A stretch of DNA of 64,000 bases from UBA1424 sp041654095 (GCA_041654095.1 JBAZED010000003.1:27963-91962), one strand, 5' to 3'; shown: positions 26,104 to 35,135, numbered from the stretch's first letter. Notes: a model not told the origin generated them from the letters alone. Made by a program: numbers and translations.

Positions 26104-27441
26104 CTAAATGATGTGTTTAGTCATGAGAATTTGGCGTAAACGGTCGCTTTCTGCAAAGTTTTTGTCGGATTTTAATCGCATATAACTGGCATATAATTCT
26201 TTGTCTTCAACGTTTAACAAAGGGTAGCTAACCTTGAGACCAAGGAGTTCAAGCATGGCGAGTGCCTCAATAAGAAGCTTTTTAATGAGGCGGTAATCAA
26301 GCGGCTTTTGGCGCAAAACACCATTGGCTTTCTTTATTATAGCAAATAACTCAGTTATTGCATTGGGGGTGTTTAAATCATTGGCCAGGTGAGAAAGAAA
26401 CGGTTCAATATCCGGTTTTTCAAAAGGAATCAGCGAGATATCGGCCAGTTGCAAAACGACTGCTAATTGAGAGATCGCATTCTGGATTCTTCCATACTCG
26501 ATCGCGGCCGCATCCATAACATCGGGGCTAAAGCTGAGAGGTGACCGATAATATGTTCCGAGCAAGACGAGACGAACGATGTTGCCATCATACTTTTTGA
26601 TGGCGTCTTTAGCGAGGATGACATTGCCGATCGACTTGGACATTTTGTCTTCACCAAAAGTGATATAACCGTTGTGCATCCAGTATCGCGCAATCTTGTT
26701 GCCGTTATGGGCTTTGCTTTGGGCAATCTCATTTTCATGATGCGGGAATTTAAGATCGAACCCACCACCGTGAATGTCGATTTGGCCATCTGGAAAAAGG
26801 GAATTGATCATCGCACAGCATTCCGTGTGCCAGCCCGGACGGCCTCGCGACCAGCGCGAATCCCAGCTAATGCCGATATCGGTTTTCTTCCACAAGACAA
26901 AATCGAGGGAAGATTCCTTTTTCGCATTTTCTTCGACGCGCGCTCCGCTGATCAAATCGTCGATGTTGATTTTGCTCAATTCGCCGTAGTCGGATATCGA
27001 CGAGACGCGAAAGAAGACATCTCCATCGACGACATAAGCCGCTCCATTGGCGACGAGATCTTCGATGTAGCGGATGATTTCCGGAATATACTTAGTGACT
27101 CGAGGAGAAAAAGTCGGAGGGAGCGAATTGACGGCAGCCGAAACCTTGTTGAATTCTCTGATGTAGCGAACCGCTAAAGCTGACTCGTCGGTATTTTCAG
27201 CCACCGCCCGGTTGATGATTTTATCATCGACATCGGTGAAGTTGCTCACAAAGGTCACTTGATAAGATTCGTGGATGAAGAGGCGGCGCAAGACATCGAA
27301 GACGACGACAGGCCGCAGATTTCCGATGTGTGGATCGTTATAAACCGTCGGTCCGCAGACGTAGATTGAAACCTTTCCAGGCCGCAACGGCACAAAGGTT
27401 TCCAATTGGTTAGTAAGGGAATTAAAAAGTTTGATTTCCAT
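26104..27441 (-). CDS. cysS: Cysteinyl-tRNA synthetase
   Basis: 445 residues, class I synthetase. The HIGN signature is at 38-41 and KMSKS at 266-270. Zinc-binding Cys29, Cys208 or 209, His234/235 and Glu are in place for discrimination against Ser. The C-terminal helix bundle is shorter than in E. coli. It precedes mgtC and rlmB in a likely operon. The promoter region has an extended -10 at 27461-27466. Attaches Cys to tRNA-Cys in the cytoplasm. Confidence 0.97.
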   Translation of the reverse strand: MEIKLFNSLTNQLETFVPLRPGKVSIYVCGPTVYNDPHIGNLRPVVVFDVLRRLFIHESYQVTFVSNFTDVDDKIINRAVAENTDESALAVRYIREFNKVSAAVNSLPPTFSPRVTKYIPEIIRYIEDLVANGAAYVVDGDVFFRVSSISDYGELSKINIDDLISGARVEENAKKESSLDFVLWKKTDIGISWDSRWSRGRPGWHTECCAMINSLFPDGQIDIHGGGFDLKFPHHENEIAQSKAHNGNKIARYWMHNGYITFGEDKMSKSIGNVILAKDAIKKYDGNIVRLVLLGTYYRSPLSFSPDVMDAAAIEYGRIQNAISQLAVVLQLADISLIPFEKPDIEPFLSHLANDLNTPNAITELFAIIKKANGVLRQKPLDYRLIKKLLIEALAMLELLGLKVSYPLLNVEDKELYASYMRLKSDKNFAESDRLRQILMTKHII

Positions 27442-27460
27442 GGTTTTACTCTAATAATAA

Positions 27461-27469
27461 ATTATAGCA
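27461..27469 (-). promoter_or_regulatory. cysS promoter, extended -10
   Basis: Minus strand TGC-TATAAT (27461-27469), perfect extended -10 about 20 bases before the cysS start; no good -35 at 17 bases. A second TATAAT lies at 27502-27507. Confidence 0.6.
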
Positions 27470-27519
27470 CAAACAAAAATATCTTTTGTTTATGGTTGGC
27501 GATTATACTAACACTTGCT

Positions 27520-28176
27520 TTAAGCAAAAACAATCCTTTTCAAATCGGAAATGCTATTGACAACAAAAGTTGCTTTCTTTAGAAGTTCATTTTGATAATC
27601 GCCATATCCCCAAGTCACCAAGCAGACATCGAGTCCGGAATTCAATCCGGTGAGAACATCAACTTCGCTGTCGCCGACAAAAAGAGCATCAGAACTAGAA
27701 ATATTGCAGCCGCTCAACAAGCGATTGACGAGATAGGGATCAGGTTTTTCGGGACGGCCTTCTTCGTGACCGTAGACGGCATCAAAGATATCCCCATCAA
27801 AAAAACGCGCGACGATCTCTTTAGCCAGATGATTCGGCTTGTTGCTTGCGACAAATAGTCTGAGACCTTGCTTTTTAAAATCGGTCAAGAGCGAAATGAT
27901 TCCGTCGTAAGGGTGGGTTTTTTGGCCTTGAAAGATTTCATAGTTCTTCGAAAAAGCTTCGAGGAGATGATCGAATTCTTCCTCGGTGTGAGGATGGTTT
28001 TTCAAGGCGCGAGCGATGATGTTCCGGGCCCCCATCCCGATTAATTTCTTAGTGCCTCCCTCGTCATAAGAAAAATCATAACCACATGTCTTTAATGACA
28101 AATTGAGGGCTGTGGTGATGTCGCTGATGGTGTGGAGGATGGTGCCATCAAGATCAAAGAGAATTGCTTTGTACAT
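27520..28176 (-). CDS. HAD-superfamily phosphatase (phosphoglycolate phosphatase-like)
   Basis: 218 residues from the ATG at 28176, chosen because motif I (DLDGT at 8-12) then sits at the normal distance from the N-terminus; the frame extends 69 codons upstream over the hydA tail. Motif II is near VASNKPN and motif III/IV near FVGDSEVDV. The cap is a small helical type (C1), as in Gph/PpaX. The likely substrate is a small phosphate such as phosphoglycolate or pyrophosphate, but this cannot be decided by sequence. No clear ribosome site. Confidence 0.8.
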   Translation of the reverse strand: MYKAILFDLDGTILHTISDITTALNLSLKTCGYDFSYDEGGTKKLIGMGARNIIARALKNHPHTEEEFDHLLEAFSKNYEIFQGQKTHPYDGIISLLTDFKKQGLRLFVASNKPNHLAKEIVARFFDGDIFDAVYGHEEGRPEKPDPYLVNRLLSGCNISSSDALFVGDSEVDVLTGLNSGLDVCLVTWGYGDYQNELLKKATFVVNSISDLKRIVFA

Positions 28177-28186
28177 ATTGTTTATT

Positions 28187-28220
28187 AATAAAAGGAGCCA
28201 ATATTTTGATTTTTGGCCCC
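28187..28220 (-). terminator. Intrinsic terminator of the hydrogenase operon
   Basis: Minus strand GGGGCCAA, 11-base loop, TTGGCTCC (28194-28220, one G-U pair) followed by TTTTATTAAT, just past the hydA stop. Confidence 0.78.
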
Positions 28221-28234
28221 GATTTGCATTATTT

Positions 28235-30013
28235 TTACTTTGTTGGGAAACGAACACGATCGGCGACGTAACTCGTGTGGAGGAGTTCGTGGGCTTTGTG
28301 ACCGCAAGGTTCGCCGAGGAAATTTTTATAGAGGCGAAGGATGTCTTTATTGTTATGCGATTGGCGAACGACTTGCTTTTCATCTTCGCTATAGAGAACG
28401 CTCGCCCGTTTCTTCATATAAGTCTCGAGGATGTCATCGTCTTCATTCGGTAAGAAAACCGGTTTGACGAATGGTTGTCCGCCGCCGTTGATACAGCCGC
28501 CTGGACAACCCATGATCTCGATGAAATGATACGGGGAAGTCCCATTGCGAATTTGATCGAGGAGTGGCTTGGCATTTTTCATACCATGACTGACGGCCAC
28601 GCGCACTTTCAAACCATTGATATCTACTTCGGCCTCTTTGATATTCTCAAGTCCGCGGACGTCTTTGAACGCGACGATATCAGCTTCTTTGCCGGTCAAC
28701 TCGTGATAGGCGGTTCTAAGAGCCGCTTCCATGACACCACCGGTCACGCCAAAGATCACGCCGGCACCGCTGTATTCGCCGATTAAATCATCATCGAACC
28801 CTTCATCCGGGAGTTTGTCCCAAACAATCCCGGCTCTCTTAATCAACTTCGCAAGTTCGCGAGTCGTGAGAACGGCGTCAACATCCGGAAGGTTATCGAC
28901 GGCCGCATTCTGAGGACGCGTCTTTTCATACTTTTTAGCGGTGCACGGCATAATTGAGACGACAAATATGTCTTTGGGATCTAAGTTATGGGTCTGAGCA
29001 AAGTATGATTTGATGATGGCACCGCCCATTTCATGAGGTGATTTGCATGTCGAAATATGCGGGATAATGTCGGGATAGAAGTATTCCATGTAATTGATCC
29101 AACCCGGTGAACAGGAGGTGATTTGCGGCAAGATTCCGCCGTTTTTAATCCTCAAGAGAAGCTCATTGGCTTCTTCGATAATCGTCAAGTCGGCCGAGAA
29201 GTTGACGTCAAAGACGCGGTAGAAACCGAGGCGGTGCAAAGCCGCAACCATTTTGCCGGTGCCGGGAGTGCCGATCTTTTCGCCGAATTCTTCAGCGATA
29301 GCCGCACGCACGGCCGGAGCGGTTTGAACGATGACATATTTATGGTTCATAAAAGCTTTATCGACAGCGTTGATTTCGCTATTTTCGGATAGAGCACCCG
29401 TCGGACAGACGTTGATGCACTGGCCGCACTGCATGCAAGGCGAATGCATAAAACTGCGATTGTCAGCGGGAGCGACGATCGTTTTAAAGCCGCGGAATTC
29501 TTGACCGAGAATGCCGATGCCCTGGGCTTCTTTGCAGCGGACGACACAGCGACCGCATAGGATGCACTTCGAGGTGTCGCGGACGATACCAGGAGCGAGG
29601 CGATCGAGCGTCGTTCTCGTCAACTCGCCTTTGTATGCGTCATCACGCGCTCCGGTTAACGTAGCGACATGAAGCAATTCGCATTGACCGTTTTTAGAGC
29701 ACTGCTGACAGTTTTTGCTGTGATTGCTGAGCAGTAATTCGACCGATGAGCGGCGTGCTTTTGTCGCACGTGGGGAAGAGATGCTAATTTCCATCCCTTC
29801 ACTGACCGGATATGCGCAGGAAGCGACGAGACCTCGCGCACCTTTAACCTCGACAAGACAAACACGGCAGCTCGCTAGTGAGCATTTGCCATCGTTGAAA
29901 GCGCAGAGGGACGGGATATTAAAACCGCATTTTTTGGCAGCTTTTAAAATCATCAAGCCGTCTTCAACTTGAAAGGGTTTGCCCTCAATTTTAATATTTA
30001 CTAATTTTGCCAT
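28235..30013 (-). CDS. hydA: [FeFe] hydrogenase catalytic subunit (HydA/HndD type)
   Basis: 592 residues from the ATG at 30013 (GAAGGAG upstream). Order of domains: [2Fe-2S] ferredoxin (Cys37, 44, 49, 52), His-Cys3 [4Fe-4S] site (His98, Cys102, 105, 111), two [4Fe-4S] clusters (Cys150-160 and Cys193-203), then the H-cluster domain with L1 TSCSPGW (299-305), L2 MPCTAKKYE from 355 and L3 CPGGC (503-507). The C-terminal small-subunit domain ends LGEPCGHKAHELLHT. L1 has Ser302 where well-studied enzymes have a second Cys. Located after hydB and hydC, so it is the H2-evolving subunit of an NAD(P)H-linked, possibly electron-bifurcating enzyme. Maturases HydE/F/G are not in the window. Confidence 0.95.
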   Translation of the reverse strand: MAKLVNIKIEGKPFQVEDGLMILKAAKKCGFNIPSLCAFNDGKCSLASCRVCLVEVKGARGLVASCAYPVSEGMEISISSPRATKARRSSVELLLSNHSKNCQQCSKNGQCELLHVATLTGARDDAYKGELTRTTLDRLAPGIVRDTSKCILCGRCVVRCKEAQGIGILGQEFRGFKTIVAPADNRSFMHSPCMQCGQCINVCPTGALSENSEINAVDKAFMNHKYVIVQTAPAVRAAIAEEFGEKIGTPGTGKMVAALHRLGFYRVFDVNFSADLTIIEEANELLLRIKNGGILPQITSCSPGWINYMEYFYPDIIPHISTCKSPHEMGGAIIKSYFAQTHNLDPKDIFVVSIMPCTAKKYEKTRPQNAAVDNLPDVDAVLTTRELAKLIKRAGIVWDKLPDEGFDDDLIGEYSGAGVIFGVTGGVMEAALRTAYHELTGKEADIVAFKDVRGLENIKEAEVDINGLKVRVAVSHGMKNAKPLLDQIRNGTSPYHFIEIMGCPGGCINGGGQPFVKPVFLPNEDDDILETYMKKRASVLYSEDEKQVVRQSHNNKDILRLYKNFLGEPCGHKAHELLHTSYVADRVRFPTK

Positions 30014-30027
30014 GAATAATTCTCCTT

Positions 30028-31899
30028 CTAGCGTTTGATGATGGAACCAAATGGACATACGGAATAACACATGCCGCATTTAATGCATTTTAGAGGATCG
30101 ATTAGATAAGGAGTCTTGCCAAGTTCACCGCTGATGCAGCCGACTGGGCAGACGCGAGCGCACTTGCCACATTTCTTGCACTTTTCGGGGACGATATAGT
30201 ATTCCATCAATTTCTTGCAGACATGAGCTGGACATTTTTTGTCGACGACGTGCGCGATATATTCATCGCGGAAGTTTGCCATCGTCGATAAGACGGGGTT
30301 AGCCGCCGTCTGGCCCAGACCGCAGAGGGAATTTTCTTTGACGGCATTCGCCAATTCCGTCAGATCGTCAAGGTCTTCTAATGAGGCGCGGCCTTCGGTA
30401 ATCTTTTGGAGGTATTCAAGCATACGCTTGGTTCCAATCCGACACGGTGTGCATTTGCCGCATGATTCATCGCATATGAATTCCATGTAGAACTTCGCGA
30501 CGTCGACCATGCAGTTATCTTCGTCCATGACGATAGCGCCGCCCGAGCCCATCATCGAACCGCGAGCGATCAATGTGTCATAATCGATTGGAGTGTCCAA
30601 ATCTTTTTCGGTCAAGCATCCGCCGGAAGGACCGCCGGTCTGAATGGCTTTGAATTTCTTGCCGTGCGGAATGCCGCCGCCGATTTCGTAAATCAGCTCG
30701 CGGAGCGTCGTTCCCATCGGAACTTCGACTAATCCGACATTATTGACTTTTCCGCCGAGGGCAAAGACCTTTGTGCCTTTTGATTTTTCGGTTCCGAGTT
30801 TCAAGAAATCATCGGCACCATTGCGAATAATATAAGGGACGTTGGCCAAGGTCTCGACGTTGTTGACGATCGTCGGCTTCTGCCATAAACCTTTGACGGC
30901 TGGAAACGGCGGCCGGGGACGAGGCTGTCCGCGCTGCCCTTCGATGGAGTTCAGTAAAGCTGTCTCTTCACCGCAGACAAAAGCACCAGCGCCTAAGCGC
31001 ACATCGACGCGGAAATTAAACCCGCTGCCGAGAATATTATCGCCAAGGAGTCCAACTTCTTCGAGTAAGGCGATAGCCTTTCTCAGCCTCGAAACAGCGA
31101 GGGGGTATTCCGCGCGGACATAGAAATATCCGGACGAGGCCTGAATCGCATAACCGGCGATCATCATCCCTTCGATGACGGCAAAAGAATTGCCTTCGAG
31201 AATCGAGCGGTCCATAAAAGCGCCGGGATCGCCCTCATCGCCATTGCAAACCACGTACTTAATATCGGATTTCTGATCGAGGGCAAACTGCCATTTACGG
31301 CCGGTCGGAAAACCGCCGCCACCCCGACCTCGGAGTCCGGATTTGAGAATTTCGTTGATGACATCTTGACTCTTCATCGTCGCAAGGACTTTGGAAAGAG
31401 CTCTAAATGAACCATAGCCTAATGCTTCGTCGATGTTTTCGGGATTGATAATGCCACTTCCATAGAGAGCGATTTTCGTTTGTTTTCTAAAGAAATCGAT
31501 ATCCTTTTCGGTGCGAGCCGGTTGGTTGGTCTTAGAATCGACGTAAATCAAATCCTCGACGAGCCGACCACCGATGACGTCGTCTTCGATGATGCGTTCG
31601 ACATCTTCGGGCTTGACCATCCGATAGAGCGTTTCGCCAGGGTAGACGCGAACAAACGGACCTTGTGAACAAAAGCCAAAACAGCCGACCGAGTCGACTG
31701 AGACTTTGTCTTCGAGACCTCTTTCTTTAATTTTTGATTTGAGGAGTTCGATGATGTCGACGGCGCCGGTGGAAATGCAACCTAAACCCCCGCACACAAG
31801 CAAAGCTTTGGTGCCGGTTTCACCGCTAAATTTTTGAGCTAAGCACTTTTCGCAAGAGCGAATTTTATTGGCTAGTTCTTGAGGAGTGTTAATTTTCAT
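30028..31899 (-). CDS. hydB: NADH-binding hydrogenase subunit (HydB/HndC, NuoF-like)
   Basis: 623 residues. An N-terminal thioredoxin-like [2Fe-2S] domain (CGGLGC, CFGFC in the first 85 residues) leads into a NuoF-type FMN/NADH domain with the Gly-rich LRGRGGGGFPTGRKW, then an SLBB domain and the N3-type [4Fe-4S] CGKCTPCRIG. A C-terminal two-[4Fe-4S] ferredoxin (CKKCGKC, CIKCGMC) finishes it. It oxidises NADH and passes electrons to HydA. The ATG overlaps the hydC stop by one base (TAATG), so translation is coupled. Confidence 0.94.
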   Translation of the reverse strand: MKINTPQELANKIRSCEKCLAQKFSGETGTKALLVCGGLGCISTGAVDIIELLKSKIKERGLEDKVSVDSVGCFGFCSQGPFVRVYPGETLYRMVKPEDVERIIEDDVIGGRLVEDLIYVDSKTNQPARTEKDIDFFRKQTKIALYGSGIINPENIDEALGYGSFRALSKVLATMKSQDVINEILKSGLRGRGGGGFPTGRKWQFALDQKSDIKYVVCNGDEGDPGAFMDRSILEGNSFAVIEGMMIAGYAIQASSGYFYVRAEYPLAVSRLRKAIALLEEVGLLGDNILGSGFNFRVDVRLGAGAFVCGEETALLNSIEGQRGQPRPRPPFPAVKGLWQKPTIVNNVETLANVPYIIRNGADDFLKLGTEKSKGTKVFALGGKVNNVGLVEVPMGTTLRELIYEIGGGIPHGKKFKAIQTGGPSGGCLTEKDLDTPIDYDTLIARGSMMGSGGAIVMDEDNCMVDVAKFYMEFICDESCGKCTPCRIGTKRMLEYLQKITEGRASLEDLDDLTELANAVKENSLCGLGQTAANPVLSTMANFRDEYIAHVVDKKCPAHVCKKLMEYYIVPEKCKKCGKCARVCPVGCISGELGKTPYLIDPLKCIKCGMCYSVCPFGSIIKR

Positions 31900-32381
31900 T
31901 AGTTGGCTTCTCCTTCGTATTCTTTGATTATCTTTTCGACGCGGTCCACAGTTAATTTAGCGTAGACTTTGCCATTAATCGTGACCGCTGGAGCGATAGC
32001 GCATGCGCCGATGCAGCGCAAGGCGTCGACGGTAAAACGCCCATCCGGAGTCGTCTCGCCTGGCTTGATTTTCAAAAGCTCGCAAAACTTATCGATGATG
32101 TTCTGGCTGCCTTTGACGTAGCATGCGGTTCCAAGGCAGACGCCGATGATGTATTTGCCTTTGGGTTTAAGCGAGAAAAACGAATAAAAAGTAACGACTC
32201 CATAAATCTCGGCGACCGGGATGTTCATCTCTTCCGAAATTATCTCCTGGATTTCGAGAGGAATGTATCCAAATTCTTGTTGAATTTGTGACAAGACAAC
32301 GAGTAAGGGGGTCGGCTCATGTTGATGAGAGGCGACAATCTCCTTAATCCTTTTCTTGGCATGTTCTTGAATGGCTGCCAT
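31899..32381 (-). CDS. hydC: Hydrogenase [2Fe-2S] thioredoxin-like subunit (HydC/HndA, NuoE-like)
   Basis: 160 residues. An N-terminal four-helix region precedes a thioredoxin-like fold with [2Fe-2S] ligands Cys82, Cys87, Cys123 and Cys127 (C-X4-C and C-X3-C). NuoE-type subunit that shuttles electrons between HydB and HydA. First gene of the hydCBA operon, behind a consensus-like promoter and GGAGG. Length and motif order match the HndA family. Confidence 0.94.
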   Translation of the reverse strand: MAAIQEHAKKRIKEIVASHQHEPTPLLVVLSQIQQEFGYIPLEIQEIISEEMNIPVAEIYGVVTFYSFFSLKPKGKYIIGVCLGTACYVKGSQNIIDKFCELLKIKPGETTPDGRFTVDALRCIGACAIAPAVTINGKVYAKLTVDRVEKIIKEYEGEAN

Positions 32382-32397
32382 TTTCTATCCTCCGAAT

Positions 32398-32410
32398 GTC
32401 ATAAAATGAC
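32398..32410. promoter_or_regulatory. Palindrome in the hydrogenase leader
   Basis: GTCAT, AAA, ATGAC lies about 13-25 bases past the predicted start of transcription and just before the hydC ribosome site. It could be an operator for a redox regulator such as Rex or an FNR-like protein, or a short RNA hairpin. Confidence 0.35.
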
Positions 32411-32429
32411 GCATAAATGCACCTTTACT

Positions 32430-32458
32430 ATAATAGGAAAGTATCTTATATTTTTCAA
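32430..32458 (-). promoter_or_regulatory. Promoter of the hydCBA operon
   Basis: Minus strand TTGAAA (32453-32458), 17-base spacer, TATTAT (32430-32435), about 49 bases before the hydC start. Confidence 0.72.
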
Positions 32459-32502
32459 TATAAACTTTGGGTAAATGGACTTGTATGGGCTTACATAACG
32501 AG

Positions 32503-32530
32503 ATCGAAAAAGGAGTGTCGCCACCCCTTT
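32503..32530 (-). terminator. Terminator of the preTA operon
   Basis: Minus strand AAAGGGGTG, GCGA loop, CACTCCTTT (32509-32530, one mismatch) followed by TTCG; the U run is short but it starts 8 bases past the preA stop. Confidence 0.65.
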
Positions 32531-32537
32531 GTCATTC

Positions 32538-33791
32538 TCAGCTGATGATATCTTCGATTTTGCGCTGACCTTGGCGGCCGGGCTTGAAGGCAATTTCGCC
32601 TTTTTTGATGGCGCCCACCGGACAGACGTGGTAGCAGAGCAAGCAGCCCACGCATTTGTCTTTATTGACCGAAGGCAAGCGCTTTTTCTCGTCCCACTCA
32701 ATCGCTTGGTGCGCGCCATCATAACACGAGATGTAGCAGCGGCCGCACTTGATGCATTCCTCTTCGACGATTTGGGGATAGATCTTATAATCGCGGTCCA
32801 ATTCTTCGGCCGGAATCAAGTTGCCATTGGCAAGGCCGACCAATTCGCTGAGGCTGTCGACCCTTTGCTCATCCATATAATGCATGAGCCCGTTGCGAAG
32901 ATCGTCGATGATGCGATAACCATATTGCATGATGGCCGTCGTGACTTGGAGAGTGGACGCGCCGACTAAAATAAACTCGACCGCGTCTTCCCACGTCTCG
33001 ATGCCGCCAATTCCTGAAACGGCGACGTTTTTAAGGCGCGAATCAGCACGCATCTGCTGGATGAAGCGCAAGGCTATCGGTTTGACGGCTTTTCCGGAAT
33101 AGCCGGAGATCGAGGATTTGCCATTGATAATCGGCAACCCGATTTTTTTGTCTAAGTCAATATTGCATATTGATTTAAGGGTATTGATCGCGGCGATGCC
33201 GTCAGCTCCGCCTTCGAGGCAAGCGGCAGCCACCGGAATCATATCCGTGATGTTCGGGGTCATTTTGGCGAGGACGGGCAATTTGCTGCCGCGCTTGACG
33301 GCTTGGCAGTATCGACGGCAGAGGTCGGGATTTGTCCCGACGTCGCTTCCCATCGCGTGCGAAGTCATCTGCGGGCATGACAAATTCATTTCCAGCATAT
33401 CGGCGCCGGCCTCTTCGGCGAGGCGCGCCAACTCTTCCCATTCCTTATCGTTTGAGCCCATAATGGAGGCGATCAAAACTTGATAGGGGAATTCTTTTTT
33501 CAAACGGCGGATATCGGCGAGGTTTTGATCGAGGGGATGCTCGGCAATTTGCTCCATGTTTTTAAAACCGATAAACGGCGTGTTTTCCTTGTTTAGCTTA
33601 TCGAATCGAGGCGATACTTCGTCTACGACGAAATTATAGTAACCCATCGTCTTGAAAACGACGCCGCCCCAGCCGGCGCCATAAGCTTTTTTACACATAT
33701 CATAGCAGTTGCCGACCGGTGAAGAAGATAAGCAAAAGGGATTCGGAAAACGGACACCTAAAAAATTGATCGACAAATCTTTCTTAATCAT
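32538..33791 (-). CDS. preA: Dihydropyrimidine dehydrogenase subunit PreA-like
   Basis: 417 residues from the ATG at 33791 (GGAGG upstream). A dihydroorotate dehydrogenase-type FMN barrel carries NLSCP at 136-140, with Cys139 as the probable active-site acid. The last 75 residues hold two [4Fe-4S] ferredoxin motifs (CIKCGRCYISC and CVGCLLCYHVC). PreA with PreT reduces uracil and thymine with NADH. The start lies one base after the preT stop, so they are coupled. Alternative: another NAD-dependent DHOD-like enzyme; substrate not proven. Confidence 0.87.
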   Translation of the reverse strand: MIKKDLSINFLGVRFPNPFCLSSSPVGNCYDMCKKAYGAGWGGVVFKTMGYYNFVVDEVSPRFDKLNKENTPFIGFKNMEQIAEHPLDQNLADIRRLKKEFPYQVLIASIMGSNDKEWEELARLAEEAGADMLEMNLSCPQMTSHAMGSDVGTNPDLCRRYCQAVKRGSKLPVLAKMTPNITDMIPVAAACLEGGADGIAAINTLKSICNIDLDKKIGLPIINGKSSISGYSGKAVKPIALRFIQQMRADSRLKNVAVSGIGGIETWEDAVEFILVGASTLQVTTAIMQYGYRIIDDLRNGLMHYMDEQRVDSLSELVGLANGNLIPAEELDRDYKIYPQIVEEECIKCGRCYISCYDGAHQAIEWDEKKRLPSVNKDKCVGCLLCYHVCPVGAIKKGEIAFKPGRQGQRKIEDIIS

Positions 33792-33792
33792 T

Positions 33793-35022
33793 TCATCTAC
33801 CTCCGAGGCGAGAGTGGATAAGCGAAGCGACATCTTTTCCGGTTCTGACCGCCGCAACTACCGTTTTATCGAGGTGGGCGATATCGCCGGCCACATAGAC
33901 TTTCGGATCATCGGTCACATAACCTTTGATATCCGATTCGCCATTGACGATGCGAAGACCTTCAAGCCCTTTGATATCCGGATATTGGCCGATGGCCATG
34001 ATAATTTTGTCGGCCGTGATTTTCAACTCGCCTGGGATGGTGCGGTGTTTGAAGGTGACGGTGGCACCGTCAACAGCCGTCGGAACATATCCATCTATGA
34101 TGGAAATGCCCAATTTTTGAGCGTCGCGCAACTCTTTTTTGGAAGCGCGGAATTCGCAGAATTCTTCATAGACGACATCGGTGACATTTTTGACGCCGAG
34201 CATTTTCAGCGTCACGTCGACATCCATGGCGACATCGCCTCCGCCGATGACTAAAATACTTTCGGGGAGTTCCACGTGCCCTTGATGATCTTTGACCCGC
34301 TTGAGGAAATCGATGGCGATTTCGACATGAGGATTATTTTTAAACGCCGGAATCATCTTTCCGTAGCTCGCGCCGACGGCGATGATGACCGCGTCGTTAT
34401 CGTTCTTCAGCTGTTCCAAAGATTTATCCTTTCCGACCATGCAATTGAGATGAATTGCGACTCCCAAATCCATTACGCGTTCAATTTCTTGATCGACGAT
34501 GCGAGTCGGAAGGCGATATTCAGGAATACCGTAGCGAAGGTATCCGCCAGCCTTGCTTTCCTTTTCATAAATGTTGACTACATAGCCTAAACGGGCCAGT
34601 GAGGCGGCGGCTTGCAGGGCGCCCGGACCGCTGCCGACGATGGCGACTCTCTTGCCATTCGGCTTGCCTTTTTTAAGGATTTTCATGCCATTATTTACTT
34701 CGAAATCAGTGATGAAGCGCTGAATCCGACCGATATCGATCGGCACATCGATTCCCGAACGTGCACAGCCTTTTTGGCAATAGCGCTCGGTCGGACAAAC
34801 GCGAGCGCAAGTCGAGCCTAGCGCATTATTTTCCCGCACGACTTCCGCCGCACCTTTGAAGTTCCGAAAGCGAACGGCTCGAATAAAGCGGCCGGGATCA
34901 GTTCCGGCCGGGCAATCTTTCGAACACGGAGCATCGAGGCAGAGAAGGCAGCGGCTCGCCTCTTCACAAACGGTCAAAGGGGTGAAAGCAGGTTCGAGTT
35001 CCGCCATGTATTTTTTACTCAT
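33793..35022 (-). CDS. preT: Dihydropyrimidine dehydrogenase subunit PreT-like (NADH oxidoreductase)
   Basis: 409 residues. An N-terminal Fe-S domain (Cys at 19, 25, 28, 33, 37, 72, 76, 82, 86) of the GltD/PreT type is followed by FAD (GSGPG at 130-134) and NAD(H) (GGGD near 255) Rossmann folds. It takes electrons from NADH and feeds PreA. Promoter has an extended -10. Next to the hydrogenase operon, though this may be coincidence. Glutamate synthase small-subunit relatives share the fold; the PreA partner decides the call. Confidence 0.87.
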   Translation of the reverse strand: MSKKYMAELEPAFTPLTVCEEASRCLLCLDAPCSKDCPAGTDPGRFIRAVRFRNFKGAAEVVRENNALGSTCARVCPTERYCQKGCARSGIDVPIDIGRIQRFITDFEVNNGMKILKKGKPNGKRVAIVGSGPGALQAAASLARLGYVVNIYEKESKAGGYLRYGIPEYRLPTRIVDQEIERVMDLGVAIHLNCMVGKDKSLEQLKNDNDAVIIAVGASYGKMIPAFKNNPHVEIAIDFLKRVKDHQGHVELPESILVIGGGDVAMDVDVTLKMLGVKNVTDVVYEEFCEFRASKKELRDAQKLGISIIDGYVPTAVDGATVTFKHRTIPGELKITADKIIMAIGQYPDIKGLEGLRIVNGESDIKGYVTDDPKVYVAGDIAHLDKTVVAAVRTGKDVASLIHSRLGGR

Positions 35023-35048
35023 AGAATAACTCCTTATTATTTAGGTTA

Positions 35049-35057
35049 ATTGTAGCA
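35049..35057 (-). promoter_or_regulatory. preT promoter, extended -10
   Basis: Minus strand TGC-TACAAT (35049-35057), 27 bases before the preT start; the -35 is poor. AAGGAG serves as its ribosome site. Confidence 0.5.
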
Positions 35058-35090
35058 TTGACCGCGCATCAAAATAAAGGACGCCGTCAC

Positions 35091-35120
35091 AATAAAGAAA
35101 AACGGCCCTTGTGAGCCGTT
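35091..35120 (-). terminator. Terminator of the S10-spc-alpha operon
   Basis: Minus strand AACGGC, 8-base loop, GCCGTT (35101-35120) followed by TTTCTTTATT, 16 bases past the rplQ stop. It ends the long ribosomal run. Confidence 0.85.
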
Positions 35121-35135
35121 TGCTTTTTTAATGAA

